Made by a program: the position numbers and the translations under genes
The notes under the pieces: generated by a model
Database searches by the model: none
Told to the model about the DNA's origin: nothing
The model's input: the letters and a program-made list of their open reading frames with translations, nothing else
Part shown: one piece after another, positions 35,059-45,093 of the stretch
Numbering within the stretch: position 1 is the first letter of the stretch
How the letters are laid out: each line of letters starts with the position of its first letter
Source: Anaerococcus murdochii
GTDB taxonomy: Bacteria; Bacillota; Clostridia; Tissierellales; Peptoniphilaceae
Assembly (NCBI RefSeq): GCF_019957155.1
Contig: NZ_JAIPME010000002.1
Location: 682,001-746,000, forward strand
Reading direction: 5' to 3'
Length of the DNA: 64,000 nucleotides

Positions 35059-36582
35059 ATGTTACAGATTAAAAATTTAGGAATTAATTTAATTAAAGAT
35101 GATAGAAAATTATTAGAAAATTTTGACCTCGCCCTCAACCCGGGAGACAAGGTCGGCCTAATTGGAGAGGAAGGCAATGGCAAGTCAATTCTCTTAAAGA
35201 CAATAATTGATAGGAAAAGTGTTGAGAATTACGCTCAAATTAGTGGAGAAATATACAAAAAAGAAGAAATTATTGGATACCTCCCCCAAAGTCTTGATGA
35301 GAATTTTTTTGAAATGACAGTAGAGGCCTACATGAACCAAGTACTTGATATAAGCCTGTTAGATTACAATAAGTTTTATAAGTATCTAGATCAATTTGGC
35401 CTTGATGAATACCTCGTTTTTGGCAAATTAAAACTAGGGGACCTTTCAGGTGGGGAGAGGATAAAAGCCTTGCTTGTGTTTGAACTCTTAAAAGAGCCGA
35501 CCGTTTTCTTATTTGACGAGCCGACCAATGATTTAGACTTAGAGTCGGCAAGCTTTATTACAAAAATTATGAAAGATATGAAAATCCCCTTAATTTTTGT
35601 ATCCCACGATCCAGAGCTTTTAAGGAAAGTCGCTAATAGAATTGTTCATTTGGAGCAAGTTCACAGACGACAAATCCCTAGACATACGGTTTTTAACGGG
35701 TCTTATGATCTTTATATTATGGAAAGAGAAAATCAAATACGAATTCAGACTGCCAGGGCAAATAAGGACAGGGAAGAATTTGCCAAGAAGGCGGAAAGGT
35801 ATAGAAAAGTCTATGATTCTGTAAATCATGCAATTAATGCTACAAAAAATGATATTGAAGGCAAAAATCTAAAGGATAAGATGTCTAGTGTAAAATCGCT
35901 TGGAAAAAGGCTTGATAAGGAAAAGGAAAATCTTACCCAAAGACCTGATTTTGAAGAGTCGATAGGAATATTTTTCGATGAGAATATCGATATTCCCAAT
36001 TCAAAAGTGGTTTTGGATTTGAAATCGGATAAGCTTTTGGCGGGAGAAAAAATCTTATCTAAAAATATTGAGCTGAAAGTAGTAGGACCTGAAAAAATAT
36101 GCATAATTGGGAAAAATGGTGCTGGCAAAACTAGTCTTCTTAAGGAAATTTACAAAAATCTTTCAAAATCCAATCTCAAAATAGGATATATGCCCCAAGA
36201 TTATTTTGAATACCTTATAGATTCGGAAACACCAATCTCCTACCTTGCAAAACAAGATAGCAAGGATGAAAAAATCAGGGTTTCAAATATTCTTGGCAGC
36301 TTAAATTTTGCAAGGGAAGAAATGGAAAGAAGCCTTAAGAGCTTATCAGGCGGTCAAAAAGCCAAGGTATTTTTTGCAAAAATGAATATGGAAGGGGATC
36401 AGGTCCTAATCCTCGATGAACCAACAAGAAACCTATCTCCTCTTTCCCAGCCGGAAATAATAGCAAGTCTAAAAGCCTATAAGGGAGCGATTATCGCTGT
36501 TTCCCACGATAGGGATTTTATTGAAAAAGTTTTTGATAAGGTTTATGAACTTGATTATTCTGGACTCAGGAAGATAAAATAA
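35059..36582 (+). CDS. ABC-F ATPase of antibiotic-resistance (Vga/Lsa-like) type
   Basis: 507 residues with two ABC domains, a linker and no membrane segment. Walker A motifs are GEEGNGKS (36-43) and GKNGAGKT; signatures are LSGGERIKALL and LSGGQKAKVFF; Walker B is FLFDEPTNDLDLES and LILDEPTRNLSPLSQPEI. The DEPTRN-SP-SQPEI form is typical of Lsa/Vga/VmlR-group ribosome-protection proteins, which displace lincosamides, streptogramins A or pleuromutilins from the peptidyl-transferase centre. The charged linker (about 215-305) is the drug-reaching arm. Specificity cannot be read. GAGGAGG precedes the ATG. Confidence 0.83.
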   Translation: MLQIKNLGINLIKDDRKLLENFDLALNPGDKVGLIGEEGNGKSILLKTIIDRKSVENYAQISGEIYKKEEIIGYLPQSLDENFFEMTVEAYMNQVLDISLLDYNKFYKYLDQFGLDEYLVFGKLKLGDLSGGERIKALLVFELLKEPTVFLFDEPTNDLDLESASFITKIMKDMKIPLIFVSHDPELLRKVANRIVHLEQVHRRQIPRHTVFNGSYDLYIMERENQIRIQTARANKDREEFAKKAERYRKVYDSVNHAINATKNDIEGKNLKDKMSSVKSLGKRLDKEKENLTQRPDFEESIGIFFDENIDIPNSKVVLDLKSDKLLAGEKILSKNIELKVVGPEKICIIGKNGAGKTSLLKEIYKNLSKSNLKIGYMPQDYFEYLIDSETPISYLAKQDSKDEKIRVSNILGSLNFAREEMERSLKSLSGGQKAKVFFAKMNMEGDQVLILDEPTRNLSPLSQPEIIASLKAYKGAIIAVSHDRDFIEKVFDKVYELDYSGLRKIK

Positions 36583-36623
36583 AGCACAAGAAGACGAGTG
36601 GTTGCTCGTCTTTTTGTGCTTAT
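36582..36623 (+). terminator. Terminator of the ABC-F gene
   Basis: AAGCACAA/TTGTGCTT surrounds AAGACGAG/CTCGTCTT, giving a 16-bp two-part stem with T residues inside and after. Confidence 0.8.
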
Positions 36624-36758
36624 AGATGCGAATTTTAAAGGAATGGTCTAATCCAATTATGTTTTTGGAGGAGAATTTATTTTTTAGGGCAAATATTTTG
36701 ATTAAATAGGGAAAAAATTTGGTATAAATTTATTAAAGACAAAAATAAAGGAGATCTT

Positions 36759-37580
36759 ATGGCTATTGATTTACTTGTGACCCTTGATGAAAATTATATA
36801 GAGCAGATGAAAGTTCTCATGACTTCGATTTACATATCTAATCCTGGTGAAAATTTTAATATTTATCTAATTCACAGCGGGATTTCTAATGAAAAGCTTG
36901 ATGATTTAGAAAATGACTTGGCAAAATTTTCTTACAAATTTTTCCCTATAAAGGCGGAGGATGGGCTTTTTTCTTCGGCCAGAGCCACCGATCGCTATCC
37001 CAAGGAGATGTATTATAGGCTCCTTGCTGGGGAACTTTTGCCAAAAAATCTTAAAAAAATCCTCTATATAGACCCAGATATTTTGGTTATTAATTCTTTA
37101 AAAGAAATTTGGGAGACAGATATAAGAGACTTCCTTTTTGCGGCTGCAAGCCATACAGGAAAGACCGATATGGCCAATAATGTAAATAAAATCCGCCTAG
37201 GAACAGATACAGATTATTATAATTCCGGCTTTCTTTTGATAAATTTGGACATGGCCCGAAAGGAAATTGTCCCTGAGGAAATTTTTGCCTATGCAGATGA
37301 AAATTACAAAAATTTATTACTCCCGGACCAAGACATCTTAAATGCCATGTACGGAGACAAAATTTTGCCCCTTAAGGATTCGATTTATAATTATGATGCG
37401 AGAAATTATTCCACTTACCTATTTAAAAGTAAGGGAGAGGAGGACTTAGCCTGGGTAATGGAAAACACAGTAGTCCTTCATTTTTGTGGAAGGGATAAGC
37501 CTTGGAAGAAGAATCACAGAAGTAGGTTTACTGCCCTTTATAGGCATTATATGAATCTTAGCAAGAGGTATTTGTCTTAG
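36759..37580 (+). CDS. Glycosyltransferase family 8
   Basis: 273 residues. The DxD nucleotide-sugar/metal motif is D105-P-D107 in ILYIDPDILV. NSGFLLINLDMAR and HFCGRDKPWKKNH complete the GT8 pattern shared with LPS galactosyltransferases and Gram-positive wall-glycan enzymes. It probably adds a hexose to a surface glycan or glycolipid. It is a single-gene unit (AAAGGAGA before the start), with a terminator shared with the next gene. Confidence 0.88.
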   Translation: MAIDLLVTLDENYIEQMKVLMTSIYISNPGENFNIYLIHSGISNEKLDDLENDLAKFSYKFFPIKAEDGLFSSARATDRYPKEMYYRLLAGELLPKNLKKILYIDPDILVINSLKEIWETDIRDFLFAAASHTGKTDMANNVNKIRLGTDTDYYNSGFLLINLDMARKEIVPEEIFAYADENYKNLLLPDQDILNAMYGDKILPLKDSIYNYDARNYSTYLFKSKGEEDLAWVMENTVVLHFCGRDKPWKKNHRSRFTALYRHYMNLSKRYLS

Positions 37581-37647
37581 TAGATTATTGATGATTTTTA
37601 AAGTCTAATAATTTTATGGCAGTATTTAATTACAATTTTTTACAAGT

Positions 37648-37684
37648 AAAAAAGACGGGGATTTTTATTTCTCCGTCTTTTACT
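37648..37684. terminator. Bidirectional terminator between GT8 and the lipoprotein gene
   Basis: AAAAAGACGGGGA and TCTCCGTCTTTT pair with one G-U, with A and T tracts on both sides of two convergent genes. Confidence 0.85.
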
Positions 37685-37694
37685 TTGCAAATTT

Positions 37695-38624
37695 TTAGTT
37701 TTCTCCAGTATACATAGTAGATGCACCTGGGTAGAGTTTACCTAGTTCGTCAAAGACTAAGCCGATGTCGCCGAAGCCTGTTTCTTCTAGGCGTTTTTGG
37801 GCACGGGTGTAGGCTAGGTCTATGTCTTTGTTTGGTATTTTTTCTACGATTTTTTTGTCAAATTCGTAGTGGTTTACCATGGCATCTTTTAAGGCTTCGT
37901 AGTCTCTTTCGTTTGATCCAAATTTGATTAGGTCTTTGTAGTCTTCTGGATCTGCAGCGCCAGTTTCCCCATCTTCTTCGTTTGAACTTCCTGTGAGGAT
38001 TTCGCATGCCTTTTCTACGTAGTCATCATAGTAGGCTAGTGGGTTTTCTTCGTAGGCTTCGTGGAAGGCATCTTCGATTTCCTTGTCGGTGAAGGACCAG
38101 ATTGTGTCATAGTCTGCTCCGTTTTCTACCATGAGATTTCTTTCCCATTGGAATTTATCACCGATTAAATCTTCTGGAGATTTTTTCCAGTAGTATTTTG
38201 ATTCGATTGATTTTAGTGGGAATTTGAGGGATTTTTCTGGATATTCGTTTGCTAATTCTTGGAAGAAAAAGTCTTTTACATCCCAATAGCCAGTTCTTTC
38301 GCTCATTTTCTCACATTTTTTATAAAGTTTTACAAGATTGTCTCCGTCTAGCTTTCTAGCAAGTGATGGGGCAAATTCACCCATATCTACCATGAGTTTT
38401 TTGAGGTTATCTCCTGTTGCTTGCCATTTTTCATCATCTTTTTGCTCATCTTCAGATTTTTCTTTTTTATCTTCTTCTTTTTGTTCATCTTCTAGATTGA
38501 CTTTGCCGTCTAGGGCCTTGGCTATGGTTTCTTCAGAAACTTTTGACTCAGGAAGGTCAGAGTCCTTGCATCCTGTTATTACAAAGCCTAGAGCGAGGGC
38601 TAGGATTAGTGCTTTTCTATTCAT
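37695..38624 (-). CDS. Putative lipoprotein of unknown function
   Basis: 309 residues. The signal peptide MNRKALILALALGFVITGC has a lipobox with Cys19. A Glu/Lys/Asp-rich spacer (about 45-70) separates it from a globular acidic domain rich in aromatic residues (YWDVKDFFFQELANEYPEKSL). No family is recognised. It is probably anchored outside the membrane. It stands alone on the minus strand between convergent and divergent neighbours. Confidence 0.75.
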   Translation of the reverse strand: MNRKALILALALGFVITGCKDSDLPESKVSEETIAKALDGKVNLEDEQKEEDKKEKSEDEQKDDEKWQATGDNLKKLMVDMGEFAPSLARKLDGDNLVKLYKKCEKMSERTGYWDVKDFFFQELANEYPEKSLKFPLKSIESKYYWKKSPEDLIGDKFQWERNLMVENGADYDTIWSFTDKEIEDAFHEAYEENPLAYYDDYVEKACEILTGSSNEEDGETGAADPEDYKDLIKFGSNERDYEALKDAMVNHYEFDKKIVEKIPNKDIDLAYTRAQKRLEETGFGDIGLVFDELGKLYPGASTMYTGEN

Positions 38625-38767
38625 ATTTCCGTCCTTTTTATTTCAGTTATTAATAAGTTTATATATTCCATCATACCATTTTTGCTATCTTTTATAAAGT
38701 AGACCTTAAAAGTGTAAGAAATTTTTAAAGAATTTTTTAAAATTATTACAAAATTGTAACCTTTTTG

Positions 38768-38796
38768 TTGCATTTTACCCGAAAATATTATATAAT
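38768..38796 (+). promoter_or_regulatory. Promoter of the cell-wall hydrolase gene
   Basis: TTGCAT and TATAAT are separated by 17 bases, about 68 bases before the ATG; AGAGAGGG precedes the start. Confidence 0.7.
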
Positions 38797-38863
38797 AGGT
38801 ATAGATTTTACAATAGATAAGAAATGCCTGTAATTAAATTGTAATAAAGAGAGGGAAAAGACA

Positions 38864-40735
38864 ATGAAAAAAATTAATAAAACTGTCCTGCTCGCCTCGA
38901 CATTATTTATAACTTCCGCTATCAACCTAGCTGATAATGCCTATGCTAATGAGGATGAAAAATTATTTGTCAAAGAGAGCGTGGATAAGCTTAGCGAGGA
39001 TAGTGAAGATTTTGATAAAAACCAGGAAATAGAAACAAAGTCATATACAAATTTAGATTCTATTGATAAGGAACCAAGCCTTGAAGATCCTGATGTTCCT
39101 GTGGAAAATGAGGACAAGGCTCCTGTAGAGTCTTTAGACCAAGCTATCATGGAAATTTCTGAAGAAAATCCAAAAGAAAATACAAATGACGAAAACACCA
39201 AAAAAGAAAGAATTCCTGGAGTTATATATTATGACAATGAGAGTCTAGATAATCTTATTAAGGAAGCTAAAAACACTTCTAAAGAAGTAAGCGAACTCCA
39301 AAACGAACAAACAAACTTAGATGAAGAAAATTATTATACAGGTAATGCTGGTGGTTATTTTGTAAAAAATAATAACAAGCTTAACTATTATAGAAATAAT
39401 AAACTTGTTAAAAACGCCAATATCATGGTAAATGGTAGGATTTATAGGGCTGGCAAGACTGGTACTATTTCAAAACCTAAAAATAGATGGCTAAATATTG
39501 GCAATGATATATATTACAACGATAGTAAGGGTAATATCTTAAAGGGTATTAGCCAAATCGGAAAGCAAAAGTTCTATTTCTCAAATGATGGTGTTCTTCA
39601 GAGAAATAAAAAAATCATTACCGAAGGTGTTTACTACGAGGTAGACAGGGTAGGTAAGATGAATACTGCCCCAAATAGATGGGTAAATGTCAACAATACC
39701 GTCTATAGAACCCTAGCTGATGGCAAACTTGCCAAGGGTGTAACTAGGATAGGTAATAAGGATTATATGTTTAGCAAGGATGGGGTTCTTCAAAAAAATA
39801 AGAAGATGATCCTTTCAAATAAATATTATGAAGTTGACCAAGCGGGCGTTGTTACAAACCCTAAGAATACTTGGTTTGCCCTTGAAGGCATCACATATAG
39901 GACTTTAGCGGACGGTTCTCTAGCTAAGGGACCAGTTGAAATCAACGGCAACTCCTATGTATTTAACTACAATACTGGTGCTATGATAACTGGTAGACCT
40001 TCAATTACCAACGGATTATATTTCAATATAGACAATAAAGGTATAGCAACAACTGTAAAAGACGATTGGGTAACATACGAAGGAAAGACCTTCCACACCA
40101 ACTCTGCAGGCTATGTTCAAAAAGGTCTTTGGGAAATCAACGGCAACCTATATTTCTTTAATGACAACGGAATGATGGTTAATTCTACATTCAAGCAAAA
40201 TGGTATAATATATAAGACCGACGAAAAGGGAATAGCAAGAATTTCTGGATATGAAGTAGTAGGTGATAGAAGCATCGACTCTACAATAGAATGGATGTTT
40301 AAGGCTAAAAACAGCGGAATGACATACCATATGGGTCACCTAAGGAAAACAGAAAAGGCAGCTGACTGCTCTTCTGCGGTATTTAGGGCTTTGATTTACG
40401 GAGGATTCTTAAAATCAGATGCCTATGTAGGCAATACAGAAACCCTATTTTCTATGGGAGATAAGGGCGATGTAATGTATGAAATACGTCCAGACGAGAT
40501 TGACTACGGTGATATTTTCGTAGCAGGAGTTCCTGGCAAGTCACTTGGGGAAGGCGGCCACACAGGCTTTATTCTAAATAAAAATCAAGATACAATTATC
40601 CACATGAACTACTCAGGTAACGGCGTTACAGTAACACCAAGAGTAGGAAACATGGGCGATAAGTCAGGAAGACCTGTAAAATATTACAGACTTAAAAATG
40701 CAAAATCCAACAGGACCTTTGTAAACAAAAAATAA
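38864..40735 (+). CDS. Secreted peptidoglycan hydrolase with cell-wall-binding repeats and NlpC/P60-like amidase domain
   Basis: 623 residues. The signal peptide ends near AYA-NE (residue 29). An acidic disordered region (30-160) is followed by about six cell-wall/glucan-binding-type repeats (about 165-475; units such as VYRTLADGKLAKGVTRIGNKDYMFSKDG). The C-terminal domain has Cys502 in KAADCSSAVF and His566 in GEGGHTGFIL, the Cys/His pair of NlpC/P60-like phage amidases (Amidase_5). It probably cleaves peptidoglycan stem peptides or amide bonds at the surface. The lysin-like domain suggests phage ancestry, but no phage genes flank it. Confidence 0.83.
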   Translation: MKKINKTVLLASTLFITSAINLADNAYANEDEKLFVKESVDKLSEDSEDFDKNQEIETKSYTNLDSIDKEPSLEDPDVPVENEDKAPVESLDQAIMEISEENPKENTNDENTKKERIPGVIYYDNESLDNLIKEAKNTSKEVSELQNEQTNLDEENYYTGNAGGYFVKNNNKLNYYRNNKLVKNANIMVNGRIYRAGKTGTISKPKNRWLNIGNDIYYNDSKGNILKGISQIGKQKFYFSNDGVLQRNKKIITEGVYYEVDRVGKMNTAPNRWVNVNNTVYRTLADGKLAKGVTRIGNKDYMFSKDGVLQKNKKMILSNKYYEVDQAGVVTNPKNTWFALEGITYRTLADGSLAKGPVEINGNSYVFNYNTGAMITGRPSITNGLYFNIDNKGIATTVKDDWVTYEGKTFHTNSAGYVQKGLWEINGNLYFFNDNGMMVNSTFKQNGIIYKTDEKGIARISGYEVVGDRSIDSTIEWMFKAKNSGMTYHMGHLRKTEKAADCSSAVFRALIYGGFLKSDAYVGNTETLFSMGDKGDVMYEIRPDEIDYGDIFVAGVPGKSLGEGGHTGFILNKNQDTIIHMNYSGNGVTVTPRVGNMGDKSGRPVKYYRLKNAKSNRTFVNKK

Positions 40736-40748
40736 GATGAATATTAAG

Positions 40749-40777
40749 AAAACTAGGCAATTTTGCCTAGTTTTTTT
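40749..40777 (+). terminator. Terminator of the hydrolase gene
   Basis: AAACTAGGCAA and TTGCCTAGTTT pair around TT and are followed by further T residues. Confidence 0.88.
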
Positions 40778-40914
40778 GTGGAAACTTTTCAAAATTAGAT
40801 CAAAAACTCTTTTAAAATTCAATTTAAATATAAAAAAATATTTAAAAATCAACATTTCGGGTATAAATATAGGGTACACGTTTTTTAATGATATAAAAAT
40901 AAAAAGGAGAATTT

Positions 40915-41898
40915 ATGAGTGAACAAGGAAATAAAGATCAAAAAATGACTAAAAAAAGCCTCTTAGGCAAGGCCCTACTTTTGATAGTGGCCATCCTTTG
41001 GGGGTCTTCTTTAACTGTGGTCAAGGTTGCTCAAGAGACCTTTAGACCAAATATGATTTTAGCGATTAGGTTTACAGTATCAGCCCTAATCTTATCTATA
41101 ATTTTTTGGAAAAAATTAAGAGAAATGACAAAGGACGATATGAAAAGCGGCCTTATAATAGGGATATTTTTGTTTTTGGCCTATTCAGTTCAAACAATTG
41201 GTGTTGGTTACACTGATCCAGGTAGGTCTGCATTTTTATCAGCTTCTTACTGCGTAATTGTGCCATTTTTGGCATGGTTTGCTATGAAGAAAAGACCTGA
41301 TAGATTTAATATAATAGCTGCAGCCTTTACTATAGTAGGAATATATTTTGTATCTATGGCTGGTGGTGATGGTGGATCAGTCTTTGACCAAGGTAAGGAA
41401 GCCATCATGGGTGACGGTTTTGCCCTCCTATCAGGACTTTTGTTTGCAGCTCATATAGTTGCTGTAACCAAGCTATCCAAGGACAAAGACCCAATTTTGA
41501 TGACCATCCTCCAATTTATAATGGCGGCTGTTCTATCCATAATAGTAACTTTGGTCTTTGAAGATAATTCAGCCATAGTTTTGACTAAGAAAGCTGTCCT
41601 TGAGGTAGGCTACCTTGCAGTAATGTGCACAACTGTGGCCCTTCTTTTACAAAATATCGGCCAAAAATTTGCAACAGCATCATCAGCTGCCCTAATTTTG
41701 GCAACAGAATCCATTTTTGGTATCCTAATCCCAGTCTTTATGGGAATTGAGTCCTTGACTAGAAATAAGATTATAGGTTTCATCCTAATTTTCATAGCCA
41801 TCCTTATTTCTGAAACCAAACTAAGCTTCTTAGGTTTTGGTAAGGATGATGATAAGGTTGATGAAAAATCAGGAGAAAAAGACAAGTCAAATTCTTGA
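40915..41898 (+). CDS. DMT-superfamily transporter (EamA)
   Basis: 327 residues with ten membrane helices in two EamA repeats. The first has LLIVAILWGSSLTVVKVAQETFRPNMILAIRF, the second GDGFALLSGLLFAAHIVAVTKLSKDKDP and ATSSAALILATESIFGILIPVFMG. Substrates of this family are amino acids or small metabolites and cannot be predicted. AAAAGGAGA precedes the start. It is a single-gene unit. Confidence 0.9.
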   Translation: MSEQGNKDQKMTKKSLLGKALLLIVAILWGSSLTVVKVAQETFRPNMILAIRFTVSALILSIIFWKKLREMTKDDMKSGLIIGIFLFLAYSVQTIGVGYTDPGRSAFLSASYCVIVPFLAWFAMKKRPDRFNIIAAAFTIVGIYFVSMAGGDGGSVFDQGKEAIMGDGFALLSGLLFAAHIVAVTKLSKDKDPILMTILQFIMAAVLSIIVTLVFEDNSAIVLTKKAVLEVGYLAVMCTTVALLLQNIGQKFATASSAALILATESIFGILIPVFMGIESLTRNKIIGFILIFIAILISETKLSFLGFGKDDDKVDEKSGEKDKSNS

Positions 41899-41912
41899 TT
41901 ACAAATAGGATC

Positions 41913-41942
41913 AAAATCCCAGTTTAAACTGGGATTTTTTTC
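41913..41942 (+). terminator. Terminator of the DMT gene
   Basis: AAAATCCCAGTTTAAACTGG is the core of a perfect palindromic stem that ends in GGATTTTTTT. Confidence 0.88.
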
Positions 41943-42222
41943 TTGCCTATAAAGGGCAAGTCTGTGTAAAACTTTGTGAATATCTTGATTTATGCAAAAA
42001 TCTTTAAAATAATTTGTGAATAATATACTATAAAAAGAATAGTCCCTTTTTGGTCTTGATAAAAATGAACAAAGGATTTCCTTCTTATGATAATGAGGTT
42101 TATCACTCTAAAGCCTTATCAAAAAGTGAAAGAAGATACAAATAAAATAACATTTTTCTTGATATAAAGATAAACTAATGCATAAATATAAACTTAGATA
42201 AAAATAAATACAATAAACAGCC
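41943..42222. other. AT-rich gap before binding-protein gene 1
   Basis: No ORF with a ribosome-binding site and no repeat is seen here; the only signal is the promoter that starts at 42223. Confidence 0.6.
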
Positions 42223-42251
42223 TTGACAAAATCACATTAGCAGGATAAAAT
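42223..42251 (+). promoter_or_regulatory. Promoter of binding-protein gene 1
   Basis: TTGACA-17-TAAAAT, about 40 bases before the ATG, with GGGGGAAA as ribosome-binding site. Confidence 0.85.
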
Positions 42252-42291
42252 AATAAACTATAAAAGCTAAATAATTTTTAGGGGGAAAACA

Positions 42292-44508
42292 ATGAAAATG
42301 AAAAGAATATTCTCGACCATGATGGCTCTTGGCCTTGCAGCTACACTTGCTGCCTGTGGTGGAGAAGATGCTAAAAAAGATGATGCTGCTGATAAGAAAG
42401 ACGATCAATCAGTAGATAAAGCAGAAGATAAAAAAGACGATAAAGACGCCGCTGATGAGAATGCTCTTTCTGATGATGAAAAGGCAGAACTAGAAGGCTT
42501 TGAAAAACAAACCGCAGATGATACCCTAGTTGTAGGTACTTCTGAAATGAGTGGGGACTTTTATGGTTCTTGGTCAAATAACTCATATGACGTTAAGGTT
42601 AGACGTTACATAGGTACAGAAGGTAACAACGCCTACCTAACCATGGTTCAAGACGAAGGCGGCCAATGGCAAGCAAATATGACTGTTCTTGAAAAAGAAC
42701 CAGAGACAGTTAAGAATGCAGATGGTTCAGAAACAACCACTTTTACAATCAAAAAAGATTTGAAGTGGTCAGACGGACAGCCTATCACAGCTGATAACTA
42801 CTTATTTGACATGCTTTTCCATGCTTATCCATCTTATCAATTGGTAACTGGATCTTTCACCATAGGTTCAGATTCTGTTAAGGGATATGAAGCCTATAAA
42901 GCAGGTGATGATGATAAGTTTGAAGGTCTTGAAAAAGTTGATGATTACACATTTAAGGTAACAACTGACGCTTCTTATTTGCCTTATTATGAATCAGCAT
43001 TCTTAAAACAAGTGATGCCTTTCCCAATTCACGCTATCTCTGATAATATAGCAGTAGCTCCAGAAGGAAACAAGATAGTTGCTAAAGACGGATACCAACC
43101 AACAGAAGAAGAAAAGAAAAAATATATAGAAAATATCGACGCTCAAATAGCTAAATCAAACGAAGATTTCAATGAACAAACTCCAGCTCCAGCTGATGAT
43201 GCTTCAGAAGATGAAAAGAAATCCTATGATGAGGCTAAAAAAGCTCACGATGAAGAAGTTAAAAAACTTGAAAGCCGTAAATCAGGCGATATTGATGCAA
43301 CAAGCATGCTAATTGAAGAAGCTATGCAAAAAGAATTCAATGAATATAGGATTAAGCCAACAGTTTCCTGTGGACCATACAAGTTTGATTCTTACGAAAA
43401 CAACATGGCAAGGCTTAGCCTAAATGAAAACTACGCTGGCAACTTCAAGGGCGAAAAAGCAACTATTCCACATGTAATAGTTCAATATGTAAATAGTAAA
43501 ATCGCAATCGACCTACTAGAAAATGGTGACATCGACCTTTGGGAATCGGAAGCTGAAGGTGCTCTAATCGATCAAATGAGAGCTGCAGCTGACGAAGGTA
43601 AGATTGGTGGTTATAACACATTTGAAAGAAATGGTTATGGTAACGTAGTATTCCTAACAGACAGGGGAGCTACAAAATATAAAGAAGTAAGACAAGCTAT
43701 TGCTCACTTGATGGATAGGAACTCTTATGTTCAATCCTTCGCAGGCGGCTACGGTGTAGTTACAAATGGTATGTACGGTACAAGCCAATGGATGTATAAG
43801 GAAAGAGGAGCTGACCTTGAAGCAAGCCCAGACTTTAACAAGTACACCCTAAACCTAGATAAGGCAAATGAACTATTAGATGCTACTCCTTATAAATTTG
43901 AAAAAGATGGCAAAACTCCATGGGATAAGGCAAAAGCTGACGAAGAATATTCAAAGAACCCAGACGGTTTTGACTATTATAGGTACGATGAAACAGGTAA
44001 GAAACTTCAAGTTAACCAATACGGTTCTGATGAATCTCCAATTACAACCCTAATCTCAAACCAAGTACCAGTAAATGCTAAGCAAGTTGGTATGGAATAC
44101 AATGTAACAGCAGGATCTTTTGCTACCCTCCTTGATTACTACTATCACCCAAAAGATGACGCTGAATATACAGTATTCAACATGGGCTTAAGCTTTGGTA
44201 CACCATTCGATCCATGGTTCCAATATAACTCAAAAGGATCTGACAACATGACAAGGACCAACGATCCAAAGGCTGATGAATTAACAGTCAAACTACGTCA
44301 GACAGACCCAGATGATAAGGAAGGCTACCTAGATACTTGGGAAGAATTTGAAAAATGGTACAACGACTACCTACCAGAAATCCCACTATATTCAAACCAA
44401 TACCACTCAGGCTACACTGCAAGGGTTAAAGGTTTTGATATCAACACACCAGTTTGGGAATCTGAATATCAAATCAACGCAATGAGTTTAGATAATAGCA
44501 AAAAATAA
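42292..44508 (+). CDS. Oligopeptide ABC transporter substrate-binding lipoprotein 1
   Basis: 738 residues, about 200 more than typical OppA. The lipobox LAACGG has Cys22, followed by a Lys/Asp/Glu linker (23-65). The family 5 solute-binding fold then includes KKDLKWSDGQPITADNYLF and LENGDIDLWE. Extra material includes a charged, probably coiled stretch at about 262-350 (EEEKKKYIENIDAQIAKSN onward). The block RAAADEGKIGGYNTFERNGYG to YGTSQWMYKERGADLE is nearly identical in all three paralogues. It has its own promoter and terminator. Peptide binding for the adjacent Opp permease is expected. Confidence 0.9.
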   Translation: MKMKRIFSTMMALGLAATLAACGGEDAKKDDAADKKDDQSVDKAEDKKDDKDAADENALSDDEKAELEGFEKQTADDTLVVGTSEMSGDFYGSWSNNSYDVKVRRYIGTEGNNAYLTMVQDEGGQWQANMTVLEKEPETVKNADGSETTTFTIKKDLKWSDGQPITADNYLFDMLFHAYPSYQLVTGSFTIGSDSVKGYEAYKAGDDDKFEGLEKVDDYTFKVTTDASYLPYYESAFLKQVMPFPIHAISDNIAVAPEGNKIVAKDGYQPTEEEKKKYIENIDAQIAKSNEDFNEQTPAPADDASEDEKKSYDEAKKAHDEEVKKLESRKSGDIDATSMLIEEAMQKEFNEYRIKPTVSCGPYKFDSYENNMARLSLNENYAGNFKGEKATIPHVIVQYVNSKIAIDLLENGDIDLWESEAEGALIDQMRAAADEGKIGGYNTFERNGYGNVVFLTDRGATKYKEVRQAIAHLMDRNSYVQSFAGGYGVVTNGMYGTSQWMYKERGADLEASPDFNKYTLNLDKANELLDATPYKFEKDGKTPWDKAKADEEYSKNPDGFDYYRYDETGKKLQVNQYGSDESPITTLISNQVPVNAKQVGMEYNVTAGSFATLLDYYYHPKDDAEYTVFNMGLSFGTPFDPWFQYNSKGSDNMTRTNDPKADELTVKLRQTDPDDKEGYLDTWEEFEKWYNDYLPEIPLYSNQYHSGYTARVKGFDINTPVWESEYQINAMSLDNSKK

Positions 44509-44530
44509 AAACCCTAACAAGATTAAGTAC

Positions 44531-44567
44531 ACAGCAAAGCAAGGATTTATCCTTGCTTTTGTTGTGG
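44531..44567 (+). terminator. Terminator of binding-protein gene 1
   Basis: AAAGCAAGGA/TCCTTGCTTT around TTTA, extended outward by ACAGC/GTTGT-type pairing, followed by a T-containing tract. Confidence 0.8.
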
Positions 44568-45022
44568 GAAAATTTTTGGATAGCCATTCAAATTTATAAA
44601 TAAGACTGGGTTCTAAGGAAATTGGAAAATAGAATCGAATCAAAGGTTAAAAATGAAATCAATATTGATTGGAAATTAAATAGAAAATAAAATCCTAACT
44701 GACTGGAGAAATAATAAATTAAATAAAATATAATAAAATTTAAATAAAACCAAAGGGTGGAAAATCCCAGGCAAAATTTTGAAAATATAGGAATTATTTC
44801 CTGTATATTATTCAAGGTAATTCATTTTAAAAACTAGCTCCATATTCTACTTAAAATTAGATTTTGAAAGAATTGACAAATATGACTTCGTTATATGTTT
44901 AATTAGGTAGAGAGATAAGCAGAATTGAAAGAACTTCCATAAAAATTTAACAAAGTCCTTGAAAATCTGACAAGATATAAGAATAATTATTCATAAAACT
45001 GAAAGGCTAAACGCTCTAAAAC
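44568..45022. other. AT-rich gap between binding-protein genes 1 and 2
   Basis: About 450 bases of A-rich sequence with no supported gene. A TTGACA at about 44874 has no convincing -10. Confidence 0.6.
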
Positions 45023-45051
45023 TTGACAAAAACGGTTTAATAGGATAAAAT
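45023..45051 (+). promoter_or_regulatory. Promoter of binding-protein gene 2
   Basis: TTGACA-17-TAAAAT, the same architecture and leader (TTTTTAGGGGGAAAAC) as gene 1. Confidence 0.85.
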
Positions 45052-45093
45052 ACTATACTATAAAAAGTTACTTAATTTTTAGGGGGAAAACTT

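Noticed and set aside
40737..40922. 61-codon plus ORF after the hydrolase gene
   Set aside because: It runs through the hydrolase terminator and into the DMT ribosome-binding region.
44594..44815. 73-codon minus ORF between binding-protein genes
   Set aside because: AT-rich low complexity, without a ribosome-binding site or promoter.
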